A stretch of DNA of 64,000 nt from positions 651,956-715,955 of the forward strand of contig CAJNDS010002013.1 of NCBI GenBank assembly GCA_905221605.1. Reading direction: 5' to 3'. The notes under the pieces are model-generated. The model saw only the letters and a list, made by a program, of their open reading frames with translations, was not told the DNA's origin and searched no databases. Below, piece after piece: positions 1-11,265 of this stretch (within the stretch, counting starts at the first letter, position 1; each line of letters starts with the position of its first letter). This DNA comes from Symbiodinium natans (lineage: Eukaryota > Sar > Dinophyceae > Suessiales > Symbiodiniaceae). The position numbers and the translations under genes are program-made.

Positions 1-202
1 AACCCTAACGCTTACTCACCCGATCTGCAACAGCAGGCGCCTAAACCCTAAGCCCTAGGGTTTAGGGTTTAGGGTTCAGGGCAGCAGGCCCTGGGCGTGA
101 GGGTGCCCTTCTTAGACGGGGAGCCTGAAACTCGCACCGTTCAAGTCTTCGAGCCGCTTGAGTTCCAGCCCCCGAACCCTCAACCATGCTTAGGGTTAGG
201 GC

Positions 203-255
203 TTTAAACCCTAAACCCTAAACCCTAAACCCTAAACCCTAAACCCTAAACCCTG
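203..255 (-). repeat. CCCTAAA array
   Basis: About seven near-perfect CCCTAAA units (TTTAGGG on the minus strand). Confidence 0.9.
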
Positions 256-373
256 GAATTTACCCTCAACTTCGGAAGGCTTGTCCGACCAAAGGGCTCC
301 GCAGCTCCGCGTCGTAGGGGTTCTTTGCCTGCCGTCGCGGCAGGGGGAAAAACCCAATCGACCACAGGGTTGA

Positions 374-419
374 AGGTTTAGGGTTTAGGGTTTAGGGTTT
401 AGGGTTTAGGGTTTAGGGG
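374..419 (+). repeat. TTTAGGG array
   Basis: About six TTTAGGG units on the plus strand. Confidence 0.9.
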
Positions 420-522
420 TTGAGGATTTAGGATTCAGGTTTTGGGCCACATCAACCGCGCCAAGGCCCCTCCGTACACAAAGACTTCGATGGGCCCTTT
501 TTGCGGAGCCGTGCCAGCCCTG

Positions 523-580
523 GGTTTAGGGTTTAGGGTTTAGGGTTTAGGGTTTAGGGTTTAGGGTTTAGGGTTTAGGG
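523..580 (+). repeat. TTTAGGG array
   Basis: Eight perfect TTTAGGG units. The sequence just downstream (582-625) has a C-rich arm, GGTTCCCCCCTCTATACTA, of TIR family K. Confidence 0.9.
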
Positions 581-581
581 T

Positions 582-805
582 TCCCCCCTCTATACTACCC
601 CCCCTTTGGTTCCCCCATGATGAAGGCTACTTAGGGATCATGAAGCCGAAGTGAGGTTCGGCTGAACCCTAAACCCTAAACCCTAAACCCTAAACCCTAA
701 ACCCTAAACCCTAAACCCTAAACCCTAAACCCTAAACCCTAAACCCTAAACCCTCGGGGGATTGGTATAGAAGGGGTAGTAGGGAAACGGATCAACCCAG
801 GGGCT
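582..805. mobile_element. TIR element family K with telomeric array inside
   Basis: The left arm at about 582-605 (TTCCCCCCTCTATACTACC) is partly matched in inverted form near 757-793 (GGTATAGAAGGGGTAGTAGG). The interior contains a 13-unit CCCTAAA array (665-754). It is related to the simpler copy at 51063-51176, which has no array. Confidence 0.5.
665..754 (-). repeat. CCCTAAA array
   Basis: Thirteen perfect CCCTAAA units, lying between the two arms of a family K element. Confidence 0.95.
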
Positions 806-839
806 TCTTAAAACTCCCGCAGTACATCGCAGGACTTTT

Positions 840-1050
840 GCTAGACCCAAGAGTAACCGAGACAGGGTTTAGGGTTTAGGGTTTAGGGTTTAGGGTTTAG
901 GGTTTAGGGTTTTAGGGTTTAGGGTTTAGGGTTTAGGGTTTAGGGTTTAGGGTCTAGGGTTTAGGGTTTAGGGTTGAGGGGCAGCTACTAGTACCCTTGT
1001 TGGCTTAAAGGGGCATAGAAGGGGACCTGGAATAAGAGGGCCTACTGTGG
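840..1050. mobile_element. TIR element family A' with telomeric array inside
   Basis: It starts CTAGACCCAAGAGTAACC and ends CCTACTGTGGGTCCTAG, which are inverted repeats of each other. The body includes the family hallmark GGCTTAAAGGGGCATAGAAG. A TTTAGGG array of about 15 units (864-974) sits between the left arm and the body. Compare the array-free copies at 9558-9650, 15150-15262 and 28690-28802. Confidence 0.6.
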
Positions 1051-1314
1051 GTCCTAGCTTATGATGATGAGGGCATGCTAGACCCCGAGGGGTATGAGAA
1101 AAAAGGCGCGGGGCTCTGAACTGCTACAAGCTGTGAGTTTGCAGGGTGTGCAGAAATCAACATCGAATCATACAAAGCAAAGCATCCGGCTTCATGAGAG
1201 GAATCTGAGCTTTTTTGGGGGGTTGAAGGTTGAGACTTCAGGGGCCAAGGGCCCAAAAGGTTGGAGGTGTATGAGGGGCTTCCAGGAAACCCTGCTCCTT
1301 TCAGAGCTTGTGTC

Positions 1315-1425
1315 TGTTTAGGGTTTAGGGTTTTTGGGGTTTTTAGGGTTTTTAGGGTTTTGGGGTTTTTAGGGTTTTTAGGGTTGTTAGGTTTTTAGGG
1401 TTTTCAGGGTTGTTAGGGTTGAAGG
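1315..1425 (+). repeat. Degenerate TTTTTAGGG array
   Basis: A variant telomere-like tract in which the T stretch is expanded (TTTTTAGGG, TTTTGGGG). Confidence 0.75.
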
Positions 1426-1462
1426 TGTAGGGCTCAATGCCCCAGCAAAAAGCTCAACAGCA

Positions 1463-1722
1463 GTTGAACCCTAAACCCTAAACCTTAAACCAAAATCCGT
1501 AAACCCAAACCCTAAACCCGAACCCTAAATCCTAATCCGTAAACCACCCTAACCCCTAAACCCTAAACCCTAAACCCTCAACCCTAAAACCTAACCCCTA
1601 AACCCAAACCCTGCACCTTAAACCCTAAACCCTAAACCCTAAACCCTAAACCCTAAACCCTAAACCCTAAACCCTAAACCTTAAACCCTAAACCCTAAAC
1701 CCTAAACCCTAAACCCTAACCC
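1463..1722 (-). repeat. CCCTAAA array, degenerate then pure
   Basis: The first 150 bases are heavily mutated CCCTAAA units and the last 100 (1619-1720) are nearly pure. This suggests an old tract with a homogenised or newly added end. Confidence 0.85.
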
Positions 1723-1889
1723 ATCAAAAGGGCTTTCGGCCTGCCAATCGAAAAGCTTTGTGTTGAAGTCGCCCTCAGCTCGGCGCATCAACTTGGACCT
1801 GGCTTTCTTGGGCTTGAGATGGCTTCGCAAGCTGCGGGGTTAGGGTTTAGGGTTTAGGGTTTACGGTTTAAGTTGTAGGTTTAGGGTTT

Positions 1890-3060
1890 ATCGGGTCCAC
1901 TTTGCACGGGCCACCTCAACCCTCAACCCTAAACCCTGAAACCCAAGTGCCACATATTTGACGACCCGAACTAGATCTCGAGCCCCGAAGATTTTCACAG
2001 AATCGGGAAATGAACAGTTTGGCGTGGACCTCTCAGTCCGGTATTGCATGATTATGCTACTATTAAATGCTACTATGCTATTAAATTGATATGTTTTTTC
2101 TGCCATTATACTGGTACTGCTCTTGGCTTGAGTTTCTTCTCCTTCGGTGCTGGCCTTGCATTTGCGAGATTCACGAGCTTCGTGGGTTTCTGACTGCAGT
2201 TGTCGAGCATTGCCCAACGGCCCGGCTCAGCAGTAGAAATGGTTTTGGGCTTAGGGCTTAGGGTTGTAAGGCTTCAGGGCTTTATGGTCATTTCTGGCTT
2301 TCGGGTTTGAGGGTTTATACTATACAGTTTTAACGATATCTTATTGTCCAGCCGCCCACCGCATGATGAGACTCGAACTGGAGGAACTTACTTAAGCAGA
2401 CACGGAACTCGGTCGGGCTTCTTGGGGTTGTGAACTTTCAGCCCTGACGCTCTTCCAAACTCTACACCATCTGGCTCATCAAGGCCCGTTCCATGCGCAA
2501 CTCAAGATTGCATCGAAAGACGACCATGTTTAAGTGCCTTTTGTGTGGAGAAAGAGCGCAAGTCCATGTCATGGTGAAGAGGCATGGTTTCTGAGAAGCA
2601 TTTCCACCAGGCTTCTGGGTACACATGGTTTACAAGCGCAATCAACGACTGGCAAGCCACCGGTTGAATGCACAATCGTATCTAGTTTCGTGACGCAGCC
2701 TTGCTGGGGAAACAGCAAACAGGAAGAAGCAAGCAGCAAAGAAGCACGACCACCACTCTGCAATGCTGGCCTGAAGCCGTTTACTTGATACAGGCCTGCC
2801 GCAGACGCGCCGCGAAGTGTGTGACGAGCTCAACTGATATTTTCTTGGAGGCGGCTGCTGGGCAGGGCCGAAGCAAGATCCAGCAACTCGTGGCCTTGTG
2901 TCCCCTGTTTAGCCTAGGCCCAGCTCTGAAAGCTCCTTAAACCACACAGCACACCCGCGCTTGCCTGCAGTCTACGGATTTCATTAGTGGGTGCCCTTTC
3001 ACGCCGTTGGCCCTGGGGGTGTATACGCGAGTTTGGAAGGGGTCGTTGAGAGGGTTAGGG
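1890..3060. other. Array-poor intergenic block
   Basis: Mostly unique sequence with short unsupported ORFs on both strands. Around 2526-2590 the plus strand reads MFKCLLCGERAQVHVMVKRH, a CxxC with later histidines, but the spacing does not fit a classical C2H2 finger. No gene is called. Confidence 0.4.
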
Positions 3061-3559
3061 CTACAAGTTTAGAGTATAGATACCTACCCCCCTATGAGCC
3101 CCCCCTCCCTTAAGATCCCGAGAGGTAGACTGTTGAACCCCTAAACTCAAAACCCGCCTCAACCCCAGAGGAAGATTCTTACCAGGGTTCCCATGGTGAA
3201 GCAGCAGAGTAGGGGTTAGCAATTCCGGTCCGTAGCCCGGCCCACCCTACACACTAGAAACCCTAAAACTGTAGTTCCCATATACAAAGTATACACAAAA
3301 TACGCATCCCCCTTGTTTCTACCCTGAGTCTTCAATCAAAAACATGCCATCCAGAACGAGCATATACTCTAGTACCCTACCCGAAAACCCAGAACCCAAA
3401 GTCTTTAAATCCTAAACCCTAAACCCTAAACCCTAAACCCTAAACCCTAAACCCAAAGCCCACCTTTTCTTAACGCCAGCCCATCCCGAGTGCTTAGGGT
3501 TTAGGTTTTGGTGTTCAGGGTGGCAACAACTCCGCGTCTCCTGATGCCTACCCGTTACA

Positions 3560-3662
3560 TTAGGGTTTAGGATTTAGGGTTTAGGGTTTAGGGTTTAGGG
3601 TTTAGGGTTTAGGGTTTAGGGTTTAGGGTTTGGGGTCTAGGGTCTAGGGTTTAGGGTTCAGG
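3560..3662 (+). repeat. TTTAGGG array
   Basis: About ten pure TTTAGGG units, then TTTGGGG and TCTAGGG variants at the 3' end. Confidence 0.9.
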
Positions 3663-4307
3663 GCCTCTGCACAGGAAGGATTCTCTGAAAGAGGCCCTGA
3701 TTGAGACAAGCCCCGTGATATCCTGCATGTCATTGCCGGGGCTTTTGGCTCGGAGCTCCCCCACCTGCCCGCCTCGGTGCGTTCGCCCTGCTCGACGGCC
3801 CCGGGCCCACTCAGTTTAGGGTTTCGGGTTTAGGGCTTCGGGGGAGTTTCCCTAAACCGGCGCCTGAGAAAAAAAAAAAACAAGCCCCCTGACAACCACA
3901 AGTCTCCAGTGGCACCTCCACTGCTTTGGATTTTTTTTGCGGTAAACCCTGAACTCTTTGGGGTGTAGGGTTTAACTCTAAAACTCTCAGCTCCTAAGCT
4001 CAAAGCCCTAAACCCTAAACCCCAAACCCCAAACCCTAAACCCTAACCCTAAGCCCTAAAGGTTGTACAAAGAGCCCAAGGCACACGAGCTCCACCAAGC
4101 TCTTGGCACCATCGCCATCCTCCAAAAGGGGCTTAGGGTTTAGGGTTTAGGGCTTAGGGCTTAGGGCTTAGCGCTAAAGGTACCTTAATGGGGGTTTAGG
4201 CCTTGGGGTACGTGAATGGGGGTTTAGGGTTTAGGGTTTAGGATTTAGGTTTTAGGGTTTAGGGTTTGGGGTTAAGAGTTTGGGGTTTAGGGCTTGGGGT
4301 TTAGGGG

Positions 4308-4402
4308 TTGGGATGCCTTATACTAACAGTCCTAAATAGGGATTCTAGTCTCCCTACGATCATCCCTATTAAGGACTGTTCGTATAAGGGGGAACATCCA
4401 AA
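4308..4402. mobile_element. TIR element family C (empty copy)
   Basis: A fold-back element. TATACTAACAGTCC near the left end is mirrored by GGACTGTTCGTATA near the right end, and the outer GGGATG and AACATCC complete the arms. No telomeric array inside. Confidence 0.75.
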
Positions 4403-4639
4403 CTTAGGGATTTAGAAGGTGCAAAATTTCGGGGTTTGGGGTTTGGGTTTTCGGGGCTTGGGGTTCCAGCGGCGTGTTTGGAATTGTGGTTTGGGATTTA
4501 TATAAGTGGTCTGGGGTCTAGGGTTTAGGGTTAAGGCTTTGAAGTTTTGGGGGCTATCCGTTGCCAGTGGGGTTTTGGGGGTTGAGGGCTTGCCAGGCTG
4601 CGAGGGGTTTGGGGTTTAGTTCGGGAGGTTTAGGGTTTG

Positions 4640-4727
4640 GGGTTGGGATGTTCCCCCTTATACTAACAGTCCTTGATAGGGATGTGAATAAGGACTGTTA
4701 GCTTTCGAGGGAACATCCCTGAGAGGT
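4640..4727. mobile_element. TIR element family C (empty copy)
   Basis: GGGATGTTCCCCCTTATACT at the left is matched by the inverted AGGGAACATCCC at the right, with ACAGTCCTT and AAGGACTGT inside. This is the shortest copy and a good 'empty' reference for the array-bearing copies. Confidence 0.8.
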
Positions 4728-5044
4728 TTACGGTTTGGGGCGGGGGCTTAGGAGTGTTTAGGGTTAAGTGTATGGCGGAGTCCACACTAGCTGGCAAGTG
4801 CCTACTGGGCCAAACCTGCTAACAGCCTTAATTTAGCCCTGTAAAAAACCCTAGGCCCCCCTGAACCCTAACCCTGAAACCCTAAAAGCCTAAACCCTAA
4901 AACCCTACAACCCGAAGCCCCAAAAACCCAGTAACCCTGAACTCTGACAACTTCACGAACTTCAGCTCTTTCTCCCTGAGTCCCCCCCCCCCCCCAAATC
5001 GGAGAGAAAAACCAAGAACAGCAAAACATGATTAGAACCAACAC

Positions 5045-5156
5045 TGGGCTGCCCAGTAACCTAGGCTTAAAAAGGGTGCCCTTATTTTGCTTAAAGGGGT
5101 TTATAAGGGAACCTACACCCCCAAAAAACGGAAAAAGGGTAGTACTGGGCATCCTA
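5045..5156. mobile_element. TIR element family A
   Basis: It starts GGCTGCCCAGTAACCTAGG and ends TAGTACTGGGCATCCTAG, an imperfect inverted pair. Body hallmarks are AAAAAGGGTGCCCTTATTTT and AAGGGGTTTATAAGGGAACC. Confidence 0.8.
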
Positions 5157-5341
5157 GAACAGGGTAGCTATAAATTAAACTTTTAGCTGCCTTAATAAGA
5201 AACCCAATAAACCCGAAAAAGGTAAGGATCTAAAGTTACGGTAAAGTACCACAAAGAAACATGACCCTGTCCCTGGCAGACTTTGCGAAAAGGAAGACCG
5301 GGTCGACCTGAGTCAAGTTTTCGGTTCAAGGGTTTGGGGTT

Positions 5342-5445
5342 AACCCTAAACCCTAAACCCTAAACCCTAAACCCTAAACCCTAAACCCTAAACCCTAAAC
5401 CCTAAACCCTAAACCCTAACCCTAAACCCTAAACCCTAAACCCTA
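5342..5445 (-). repeat. CCCTAAA array
   Basis: About 15 units with one CCCTAA slip. Confidence 0.95.
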
Positions 5446-5862
5446 TAAACCCCAGACCCTAAATCGTTTAGGATTTTGGGTTGAGGGTTCGGGCCTTTGG
5501 GCTTTGGGTTTAGGATTTCGAGCTTATTGGGCTTCTCGGGCTTTTCGCTGAGTGCTTACTTCGGGTTTGTTGGGACAAGAGGGCTTAGAGGACTTCTACG
5601 GGCCAACTGCTATAAGAAAGCAAGGCGTCTAGGCTAGGTTGGTAGCTATACATCTGGGGGTATAAGAGGTTTCGTGTTCGTGTTTAGAGTTTGGATTTGG
5701 GGGAACCTTGCGCTAGGCTCTGATAGCCCGATATGTAGAACTAGCCATGAGTCTTTAAGCAGCTGGGTTTAGGGTTCAGCGTTTCGGGTTTAGGGTCCTT
5801 ACAAAGCCCCGATGGACCGAAGTTCGAAACAAATAAAACAGAAAGTGTACATGTGTGTACAT

Positions 5863-5900
5863 ATTGTACATATATATATATAATATATATATATATAAAT
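5863..5900. repeat. (TA)n microsatellite
   Basis: An alternating TA tract with flanking TACA interruptions. Confidence 0.9.
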
Positions 5901-6118
5901 ACATACATATTCAGAGGTGAGAGAGGGTCGAGGGCTTGGGTGCAAGGTGTGCTTCCAGCATCTCAATCTGAGCCCTTCTAATGCTCTGTCTTCGCTGAAA
6001 GACCCCCTATAAACCCCATAGTCCTCGTGAAACCCCAGTCTCTGAAACAAGAACCCTGAGCTCGCGCGGTGTGCTCTAGCCCTAGGCCCTAGGTGTATGT
6101 CAGGTTCCATCGCAGTGT

Positions 6119-6540
6119 TTAGGGTTTTGCCTTGGCGCGAGCCGCAGTCCGCGTTGCCTGCTTGGTCGGTGAGCGCGCCCGAGAATGCAAACGCTTGAGG
6201 GCCTTGGCGATTGTCACCGCCGCCCTGCCGGCTGGGACATCGTTGTGTCTCGCATGGGGTGCCCAAAGTCGCCTTACCGGCGTCGGGCTGCCACGGCTGC
6301 TGCTAGATGATTCTGCTTGCCACATAGCCCAGCAGCAATGGAAGCAACAACCCTAAACCCTAAACCCTAATCCCTAAACCCTATAAACCCTAAACCCTAA
6401 ACCCTAACAGGCGCCACCTTGACGGATGGCTCTCCTATCAAGAGGAACTCCAGCCGGCCGCTGACCGCATCGGCCGTGATGAACATTTGGCTTGACTTCT
6501 CAGGGTAAACTACGTACCTGAGTCCTGACGTGTTTGCCAA
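6119..6540 (-). other. Two coding-like exons, product unknown
   Basis: Reading down the minus strand, about 6540-6412 gives a good protein-like sequence containing SGLRYVVYPEKSSQMFITAD and GRLEFLLIGEPSVKV. About 6325-6119 gives a basic, alanine-rich stretch ending in AVTIAKALKRLHSRARS and TRTAARAKAK. A telomeric array lies between them (6349-6408), as in the introns of the recognised genes. The family is not recognised and the joint is unproven. Confidence 0.35.
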
Positions 6541-6550
6541 TGGCCCTAGA

Positions 6551-6636
6551 CCTAAACCCTAAACCCTAAACCCTAAACCCTAAACCCTAAACCCTAAACC
6601 CTAAACCCTAAACCCTAAACCCTAAACCCTAAACCC
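6551..6636 (-). repeat. CCCTAAA array
   Basis: Twelve pure units. Confidence 0.95.
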
Positions 6637-7061
6637 TTTAGGAGTTCAGGGTTCGGGGCAGTTTTCATGCAAGGCTTCAGAGATCGGGGCAGCTGGTGGC
6701 CTGTATTTCGAGGGCCGAGAACTTACGTTGTGTGGTTGCCAGGTGTACGGTTTAGGGTTTATAGGGTTTAGGGTTTGGGGTTTAGGGTTTCGGGTTTAGG
6801 GTTTAGGGTTTGGGGTTTGGGGTTTAGGGTTTAGGATTTAAACGTTGCGAGGTTAGGGTTTCTAGGGTTTCTGGGGTTTACGGCTTCGGCTGCCAAAGCG
6901 GCCGTCTGGAGCACCACCCCCTGGCGTCCAAGGACGAAGTCGAAAACCAGCCGAGCCAGTCCTCCGCCGCGAAAAAGAAGAGGAATCGCCCCCAGGACCC
7001 GAAACCCGAAACCCTAAACCCTAAACCCTCCCTAGAAAAGGGTTTATGAAGGGTTTTCAGA

Positions 7062-7335
7062 GGTTGAAAAGAGAAATCGTCCCCAGGCTCAGGGGGCTTA
7101 GAGCTTAGAAAGGGTTTAGAAAGGGTGTTTAGAGGTTTGGTTAAGGGTTTATAACGGGTTGAAAAGAGAAATCGTCCCCAGGCTCAGGGGGCTTAGGGCT
7201 TAGAAAGGGTTCAAAAAGGGTTTTTAGAGGCTTGGTAATGGTTTACAACGGGTTGAAAAGAGAAAACGCCCCCGGGCTCAGGGGGCTTAGGGCTTGCAAA
7301 GGGTTGTTTAACGGGTTTTTAAGGGTGTGTTCAGG
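7062..7335 (+). repeat. 94-95 bp tandem repeat, about 2.8 copies
   Basis: Copies begin with GGTTGAAAAGAGAAA at 7062, 7157 and 7251. Each contains CCCAGGCTCAGGGGGCTTAG, followed by degenerate AAAGGGTTT units. Confidence 0.85.
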
Positions 7336-7522
7336 GTTTTCTAAGGGCTTTTAAAGGGTTTCTAAAGGGTTTCGAAATGGTTTTATAGGGTGACAAAGGG
7401 TTGATAGAAGGGTTTATAGGGTTTAGGTCTTCGGGCTTACGCTTTTCGATCTTTACTTTTTCTGTCCACGCATCACAATTTTTCCACAGGGAGGGGTCCT
7501 ACCCTGTGGAATCTCCACCAAG

Positions 7523-7595
7523 CACCCTAAACCCTAAACCCTAAACCCTAAACCCTAAACCCTAAACCCTAAACCCTAAACCCTAAACCTTAAAC
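7523..7595 (-). repeat. CCCTAAA array
   Basis: About ten units. Confidence 0.95.
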
Positions 7596-7689
7596 CGCAC
7601 ACCCCAGCCAAAACCGTCAACCTCGGACCCCGAAAGCATGCTTGGGCGCGTAGACTCAATGAGTTGGAAGGCTTAGGGATTAGGGTTTA

Positions 7690-7764
7690 GGGACTAGGGT
7701 CCCTACATAGGAGGTACTCTAAGGCCCAAGTACTCCCTATTTAGGTACATGGACCCTTAGGGAT
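7690..7764. mobile_element. TIR element family F (short copy)
   Basis: GGGTCCCTACATAGGAGGTA is matched in inverted form by TATTTAGGTACATGGACCC. The interior contains AAGGCCCAAGTA, shared with the longer copies at 22905 and 25556. Confidence 0.65.
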
Positions 7765-7855
7765 TAGGGTTTAGGGTTTAGGGGGAGATCGGAGCCGGCC
7801 CTCAAGCCGAAACCCTACTTAGATGGACCTTCAGGGTTCAAGCTCTTAAGGGATA

Positions 7856-8001
7856 GGGTTTAGGGTTTAGGGTTTAGGGGAAAGGGTTTAGGGTTTAGGG
7901 TTTAGGGTTTAGGGTTTAGGGTTTAGGGTTTAGGGTTTAGGGTTTAGGGTTTAGGGTTTAGGGTTTAGGGTTTAGGGGTTTAGGGTTTAGGGTTTAGGGT
8001 T
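7856..8001 (+). repeat. TTTAGGG array
   Basis: About 20 units with one GGGGAAAGGG and one GGGG interruption. It runs directly into a C10/G11 homopolymer pair (8010-8051). Confidence 0.95.
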
Positions 8002-8134
8002 GGTTTGGCCCCCCCCCCCCGCCCAAAGGGGGTATGGGGGGGGGGGGGGGTTCGAGAATTTGCGTGTTGATGGTCGGTGTTCGGTCACTATAGGCTTGGA
8101 AAAGCTTAGGGTTCAGGGTTTGGGGTTTATTCTC

Positions 8135-8275
8135 GGGCTGTTCAGGGAGGGGGCCTTCATGGGGGGTACGGCAGGTGCCTGCGGAACCTTAAGAAAGCTC
8201 AGAGAGCCTTCAAGAGTAGTGGGGAGATTCAGGGACCTTGGGTTACATACCCCACTTCCCGTAAGAACCTTATAG
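8135..8275. mobile_element. TIR element family I
   Basis: It shares GTAGTGGGGAGATTCAGGGA and CCTTGGGTTACATACC with copies at 48555, 49072 and 61155. The outer arms are G-rich on the left and C-rich on the right. Confidence 0.6.
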
Positions 8276-8879
8276 GTCTAGGGTTTATAGGGTTTAGGTG
8301 GCCTACCTGAGGATCCAGGACAGTAGACGCTGTACCGCGAGCCGGAGGTTTATCCGTCAAGAGGTCCTGGGACCGTCTGGGGTAGTGCTGCTTTTTGTTT
8401 TGAGTTCTAATCCCGAAAGGACACTCAGCACCAAAACCTTGAGACCCTAACACCTTTCAACAGCAACCAACGCCTACTCCACATGAGTCATGCTTGTAAA
8501 AGTGGACGAGTTGCTGCTGTTTGCGTCGTTGAAGGGGTGGAAGAACAACCTTCAGAGGGCATCTCAAAACCGGAAGCTTTAAGAAGCACAGGTTCTAGGG
8601 CCTTTTAGAGTAAGGTCTGATGTTGCAAGCAAACAAGCAAACGGCGGGGTGGGAGTGGGAGTGGGAGTGGGAGAGCGAGGGCGTGGTACCCAAATTCCAG
8701 CATGCCAAGTTCCCAAGTTCCCAAACGAAACTGCTCCATATACCCTAAACCCTAAACCCTAAACCCGAAACCCTAATATGGCTAGAAGAGCGCATCAATC
8801 CTCTACAATCCTTCCTCAGTCAGATGAAAACATCTTGCAGATGCAAGGCTCAAGTGCCTTGAAGACCATGGTAGCCTAT

Positions 8880-9035
8880 TTGGGGGAGGAGGGTCTTATA
8901 ACGCAACACTCAACCCTAAAGCCTACTTGGAGGTTCAGTGTAAGTAGGGCTATTAAGTAGGGTAACTATGGCTACACCCTGTCTGAGGGTACTCATAACC
9001 CTACTTGTAAGTACCCTATGAACCTTCTCAAGTAG
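8880..9035. mobile_element. TIR element family H
   Basis: TACTTGGAGGTTCA at 8928 is inverted as ATGAACCTTCTCAAGTA at 9018. The middle contains AGTAGGGTAACTATGGCTAC and AACCCTACTTGTAAGTACCC. Confidence 0.7.
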
Positions 9036-9186
9036 ACCTATGTTCACAGCCCCCCACATGCATCTCAGCAACACATCCAGGTAGGCACGCGCAGCCCGCA
9101 ACGCCAGCGGCTTACTTTCATCGTTGGCCTCCTCCAGCAATTGCCGAAACCTTCGAGGGTGTGTCAGGCCCGGAGGGGAGAGGTTG

Positions 9187-9206
9187 GGGGGGGGGGGGGG
9201 GGGGGG
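9187..9206. repeat. Poly-G run
   Basis: About 20 consecutive G. Similar long G or C runs occur at 10519, 12677, 14236, 22497, 27667, 31100, 33570, 45378, 52684 and 61079. Confidence 0.95.
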
Positions 9207-9377
9207 ACTCAGAAAAACAGTGCAATTTGGTCCCTGAGTTTAATTTTGGCTCTGGGTGCTGGGCTTTTGTTGATTTAAGGCTTTGGGTCTAATTACTGGA
9301 GGAGATTTGGGCCCCTATGACAATGCATGTCCATTTCCATGGGTAAGACAAGGCTCGAGACTAGGGTAGACAGACAT

Positions 9378-9478
9378 GTGGGGTTTCCGAAATGGGGGTA
9401 CCTTAATGGGGTCCTTACTATACAGGGGTCCTACTATTGGGTGTCTATAATTAAGGTACCTATTTTCGCAAACCCCAT
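9378..9478. mobile_element. TIR element family E
   Basis: GGGGTTTCCGAAATGGGGGT at the left is inverted as ACCTATTTTCGCAAACCCC at the right. The interior has AATGGGGTCC and TCCTACTATTGGGTGTCTAT. Confidence 0.75.
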
Positions 9479-9557
9479 GTTTTAAAATGTCTATTCAACG
9501 TGTAGGGCTTCAGGGCTTCGGGTTATCATATCCGGAAGCATGTCGACGCATCACTAG

Positions 9558-9652
9558 TAGACCCAGGACCTAGGAATAAAAGGGCGCGTTTGTTGGTTTA
9601 ACGTGGCTTCTTAAGGGAACCAAAGCCCTAAAACTAAGGAAATAAGGGCTTT
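9558..9652. mobile_element. TIR element family A' (no array)
   Basis: ACCCAGGACCTAGGAATAAA at the left and TTTCTCTGGGTCCTAAA at the right, with the CTTAAGGGAACC body motif. Confidence 0.65.
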
Positions 9653-10220
9653 CTCTGGGTCCTAAACGACCAAAAAAAGTCTGCGGCATACTGGAGCCTT
9701 TCATGCTCTGACCTTCGACTTCTCTGATCTGATTGTTCCTTGAACGCCTGTTCTCTGTCCATGACTTTGTCCTTACTGCTCTTTCGCTGGGGGCCTAAAC
9801 CCTAAACCCTCAACCCCAAACCCTAAACCCCTAACCAGCCCGATTGTTCTCTTGCTCCCCAAAGCATGATACGATAGCCTTGGCACACAAAATTCTGCGA
9901 CCGCAGCCCTCTTCTCAAGCGCTCACACCCAAAACCTTAGGGTTTCGGGTTGAAAGGGTAAAGGGTTTCAGGGTTTGTAGGGTTTAGGGTTTGTCGGGGG
10001 TAGGGCCTCAGGGTTTAGGGTTTAGGAATTTAAGTTACTAGTTCTTCGTAGGGGACTAGGGCCTTCGGTGCCGTGGATCACTGGATCACCCCATACTTCT
10101 CCTTCAAGGGATCGTCGAGGGTACCGAACTCCCTATGGGCTCCCGACTTCCCGAAGAACCCTTAGGGACTGCTTGAGGACACAGGTATAATATGTTGGAT
10201 TCGACTCCTCGAACGTAGCA

Positions 10221-10290
10221 CCCTAAACCCTAAACCCTAAACCCTAAACCCTAAACCCTAAACCCTAAACCTAAACCCTAAACCCTAAAC
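10221..10290 (-). repeat. CCCTAAA array
   Basis: About ten units with one missing base. Confidence 0.95.
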
Positions 10291-10427
10291 CGCGGGCTCT
10301 GAACCTTAGGCTTCAGGAGGATGTCGCTGTGAGGGTCGGCTCTTTAAACCGGCAGGAACAGCTAAAGGCTTGGTAGCCTAGTAACCCAAAACCCTAAACC
10401 CAAAACCCTAAACCCAAAACCCTAAAC

Positions 10428-10525
10428 CCTAAACCATTTGTTTGGCTGGTTACCTTATAAGGGAACCCAGAGCAAAAAAAAAAAAAAAAAGGGTAAAGGG
10501 TACCACTGGGCTGCCTAGAAGGGGG
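10428..10525. mobile_element. TIR element family B (3' part)
   Basis: It carries TGGCTGGTTACCTTATAAGG, an A17 tract, and the right arm GGGTACCACTGGGCTGCC. The left arm is replaced by a telomere-like tract. Confidence 0.55.
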
Positions 10526-11265
10526 GGGGGGGGGCTGGGGGGGCTGGGCGGATTGCTGTTGCTGCATCAGGTTCGTGTTTAGGTGGAGGTTATGCTCCCC
10601 TTGTGAATCTTGCAAAGTCCCTAAACTCCTAAACCTTAAACCCGAAGTCATGAACCCTAAACCCTAAACCATGAACCTTTATCTCTTAGCCCTAAGCCCT
10701 GAAGCCTGAACTCTCAACCCTCGGTGGGTTTAGGGCCACGAAACGTGTCTTCCACGTTTTCGGAGATTGGATAGCGTTCGCGCCCTCGCTTGGCATACCT
10801 AGCCGGCCCAATGGGAGAAACAACGCTTGATTTTGGGGGGTTACGGCGGGCATTTAGGGTCTAGGGCTCAGGGGAAAGTCGTCACTTAGGGTTTTGGGAG
10901 CTTAGGGTTCGGGAATTTAGAGCGTGGGTGTAGGGCTTCTGGAAGTTCAGGTTTAGGGTGTAGTTGAGGGTCTGGGAAATGTAGGGTGTAAGGTTTCGGC
11001 TTGTCTTGTTGCGCGGATTGCCTTAGACTTAAACCCTGAACCCTAAACAGTAAACCCAAGCCCTAAAGCCCCGAACTACTAGGCAGCTGCTCTCCGTAAA
11101 CCCCTGTGGATCACTTCAACTTAAGGTCTCCGACCTTAAGCCCTAAACCCTGAACCCTAAACCCCAAACCCGAAACCCTCAACGCCCCATTCTTGCCCTC
11201 ACCCCAAATCCCAAAAGGCCCAGAAAGCCCTTAGCCCTTCTCACCCCCTGAGCCCCGAAAAGCCC

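Larger units (their letters stand above)
88..520 (+). other. Coding-like patches, product unknown
   Basis: Three stretches between telomeric arrays (about 88-178, 256-373 and 436-520) are open on the plus strand and read like protein, for example PFLDGEPETRTVQVFEPLEF in the first and INRAKAPPYTKTSMG in the third. No family is recognised. They could be exons of one plus-strand gene with array-filled introns, but no splice joint was established, and GC-rich DNA without stops can mimic this. Confidence 0.25.

Noticed and set aside
1-60. Window start and end as chromosome telomeres
   Set aside because: The start has only one AACCCTAACG unit. The end has CCCTAAA on the plus strand, the wrong polarity for a right end. 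Arrays occur throughout in both orientations.
2526-2590. C2H2 zinc finger MFKCLLCGERAQVHVMVKRH
   Set aside because: The Cys-to-His spacing does not fit, and the frame stops directly after.
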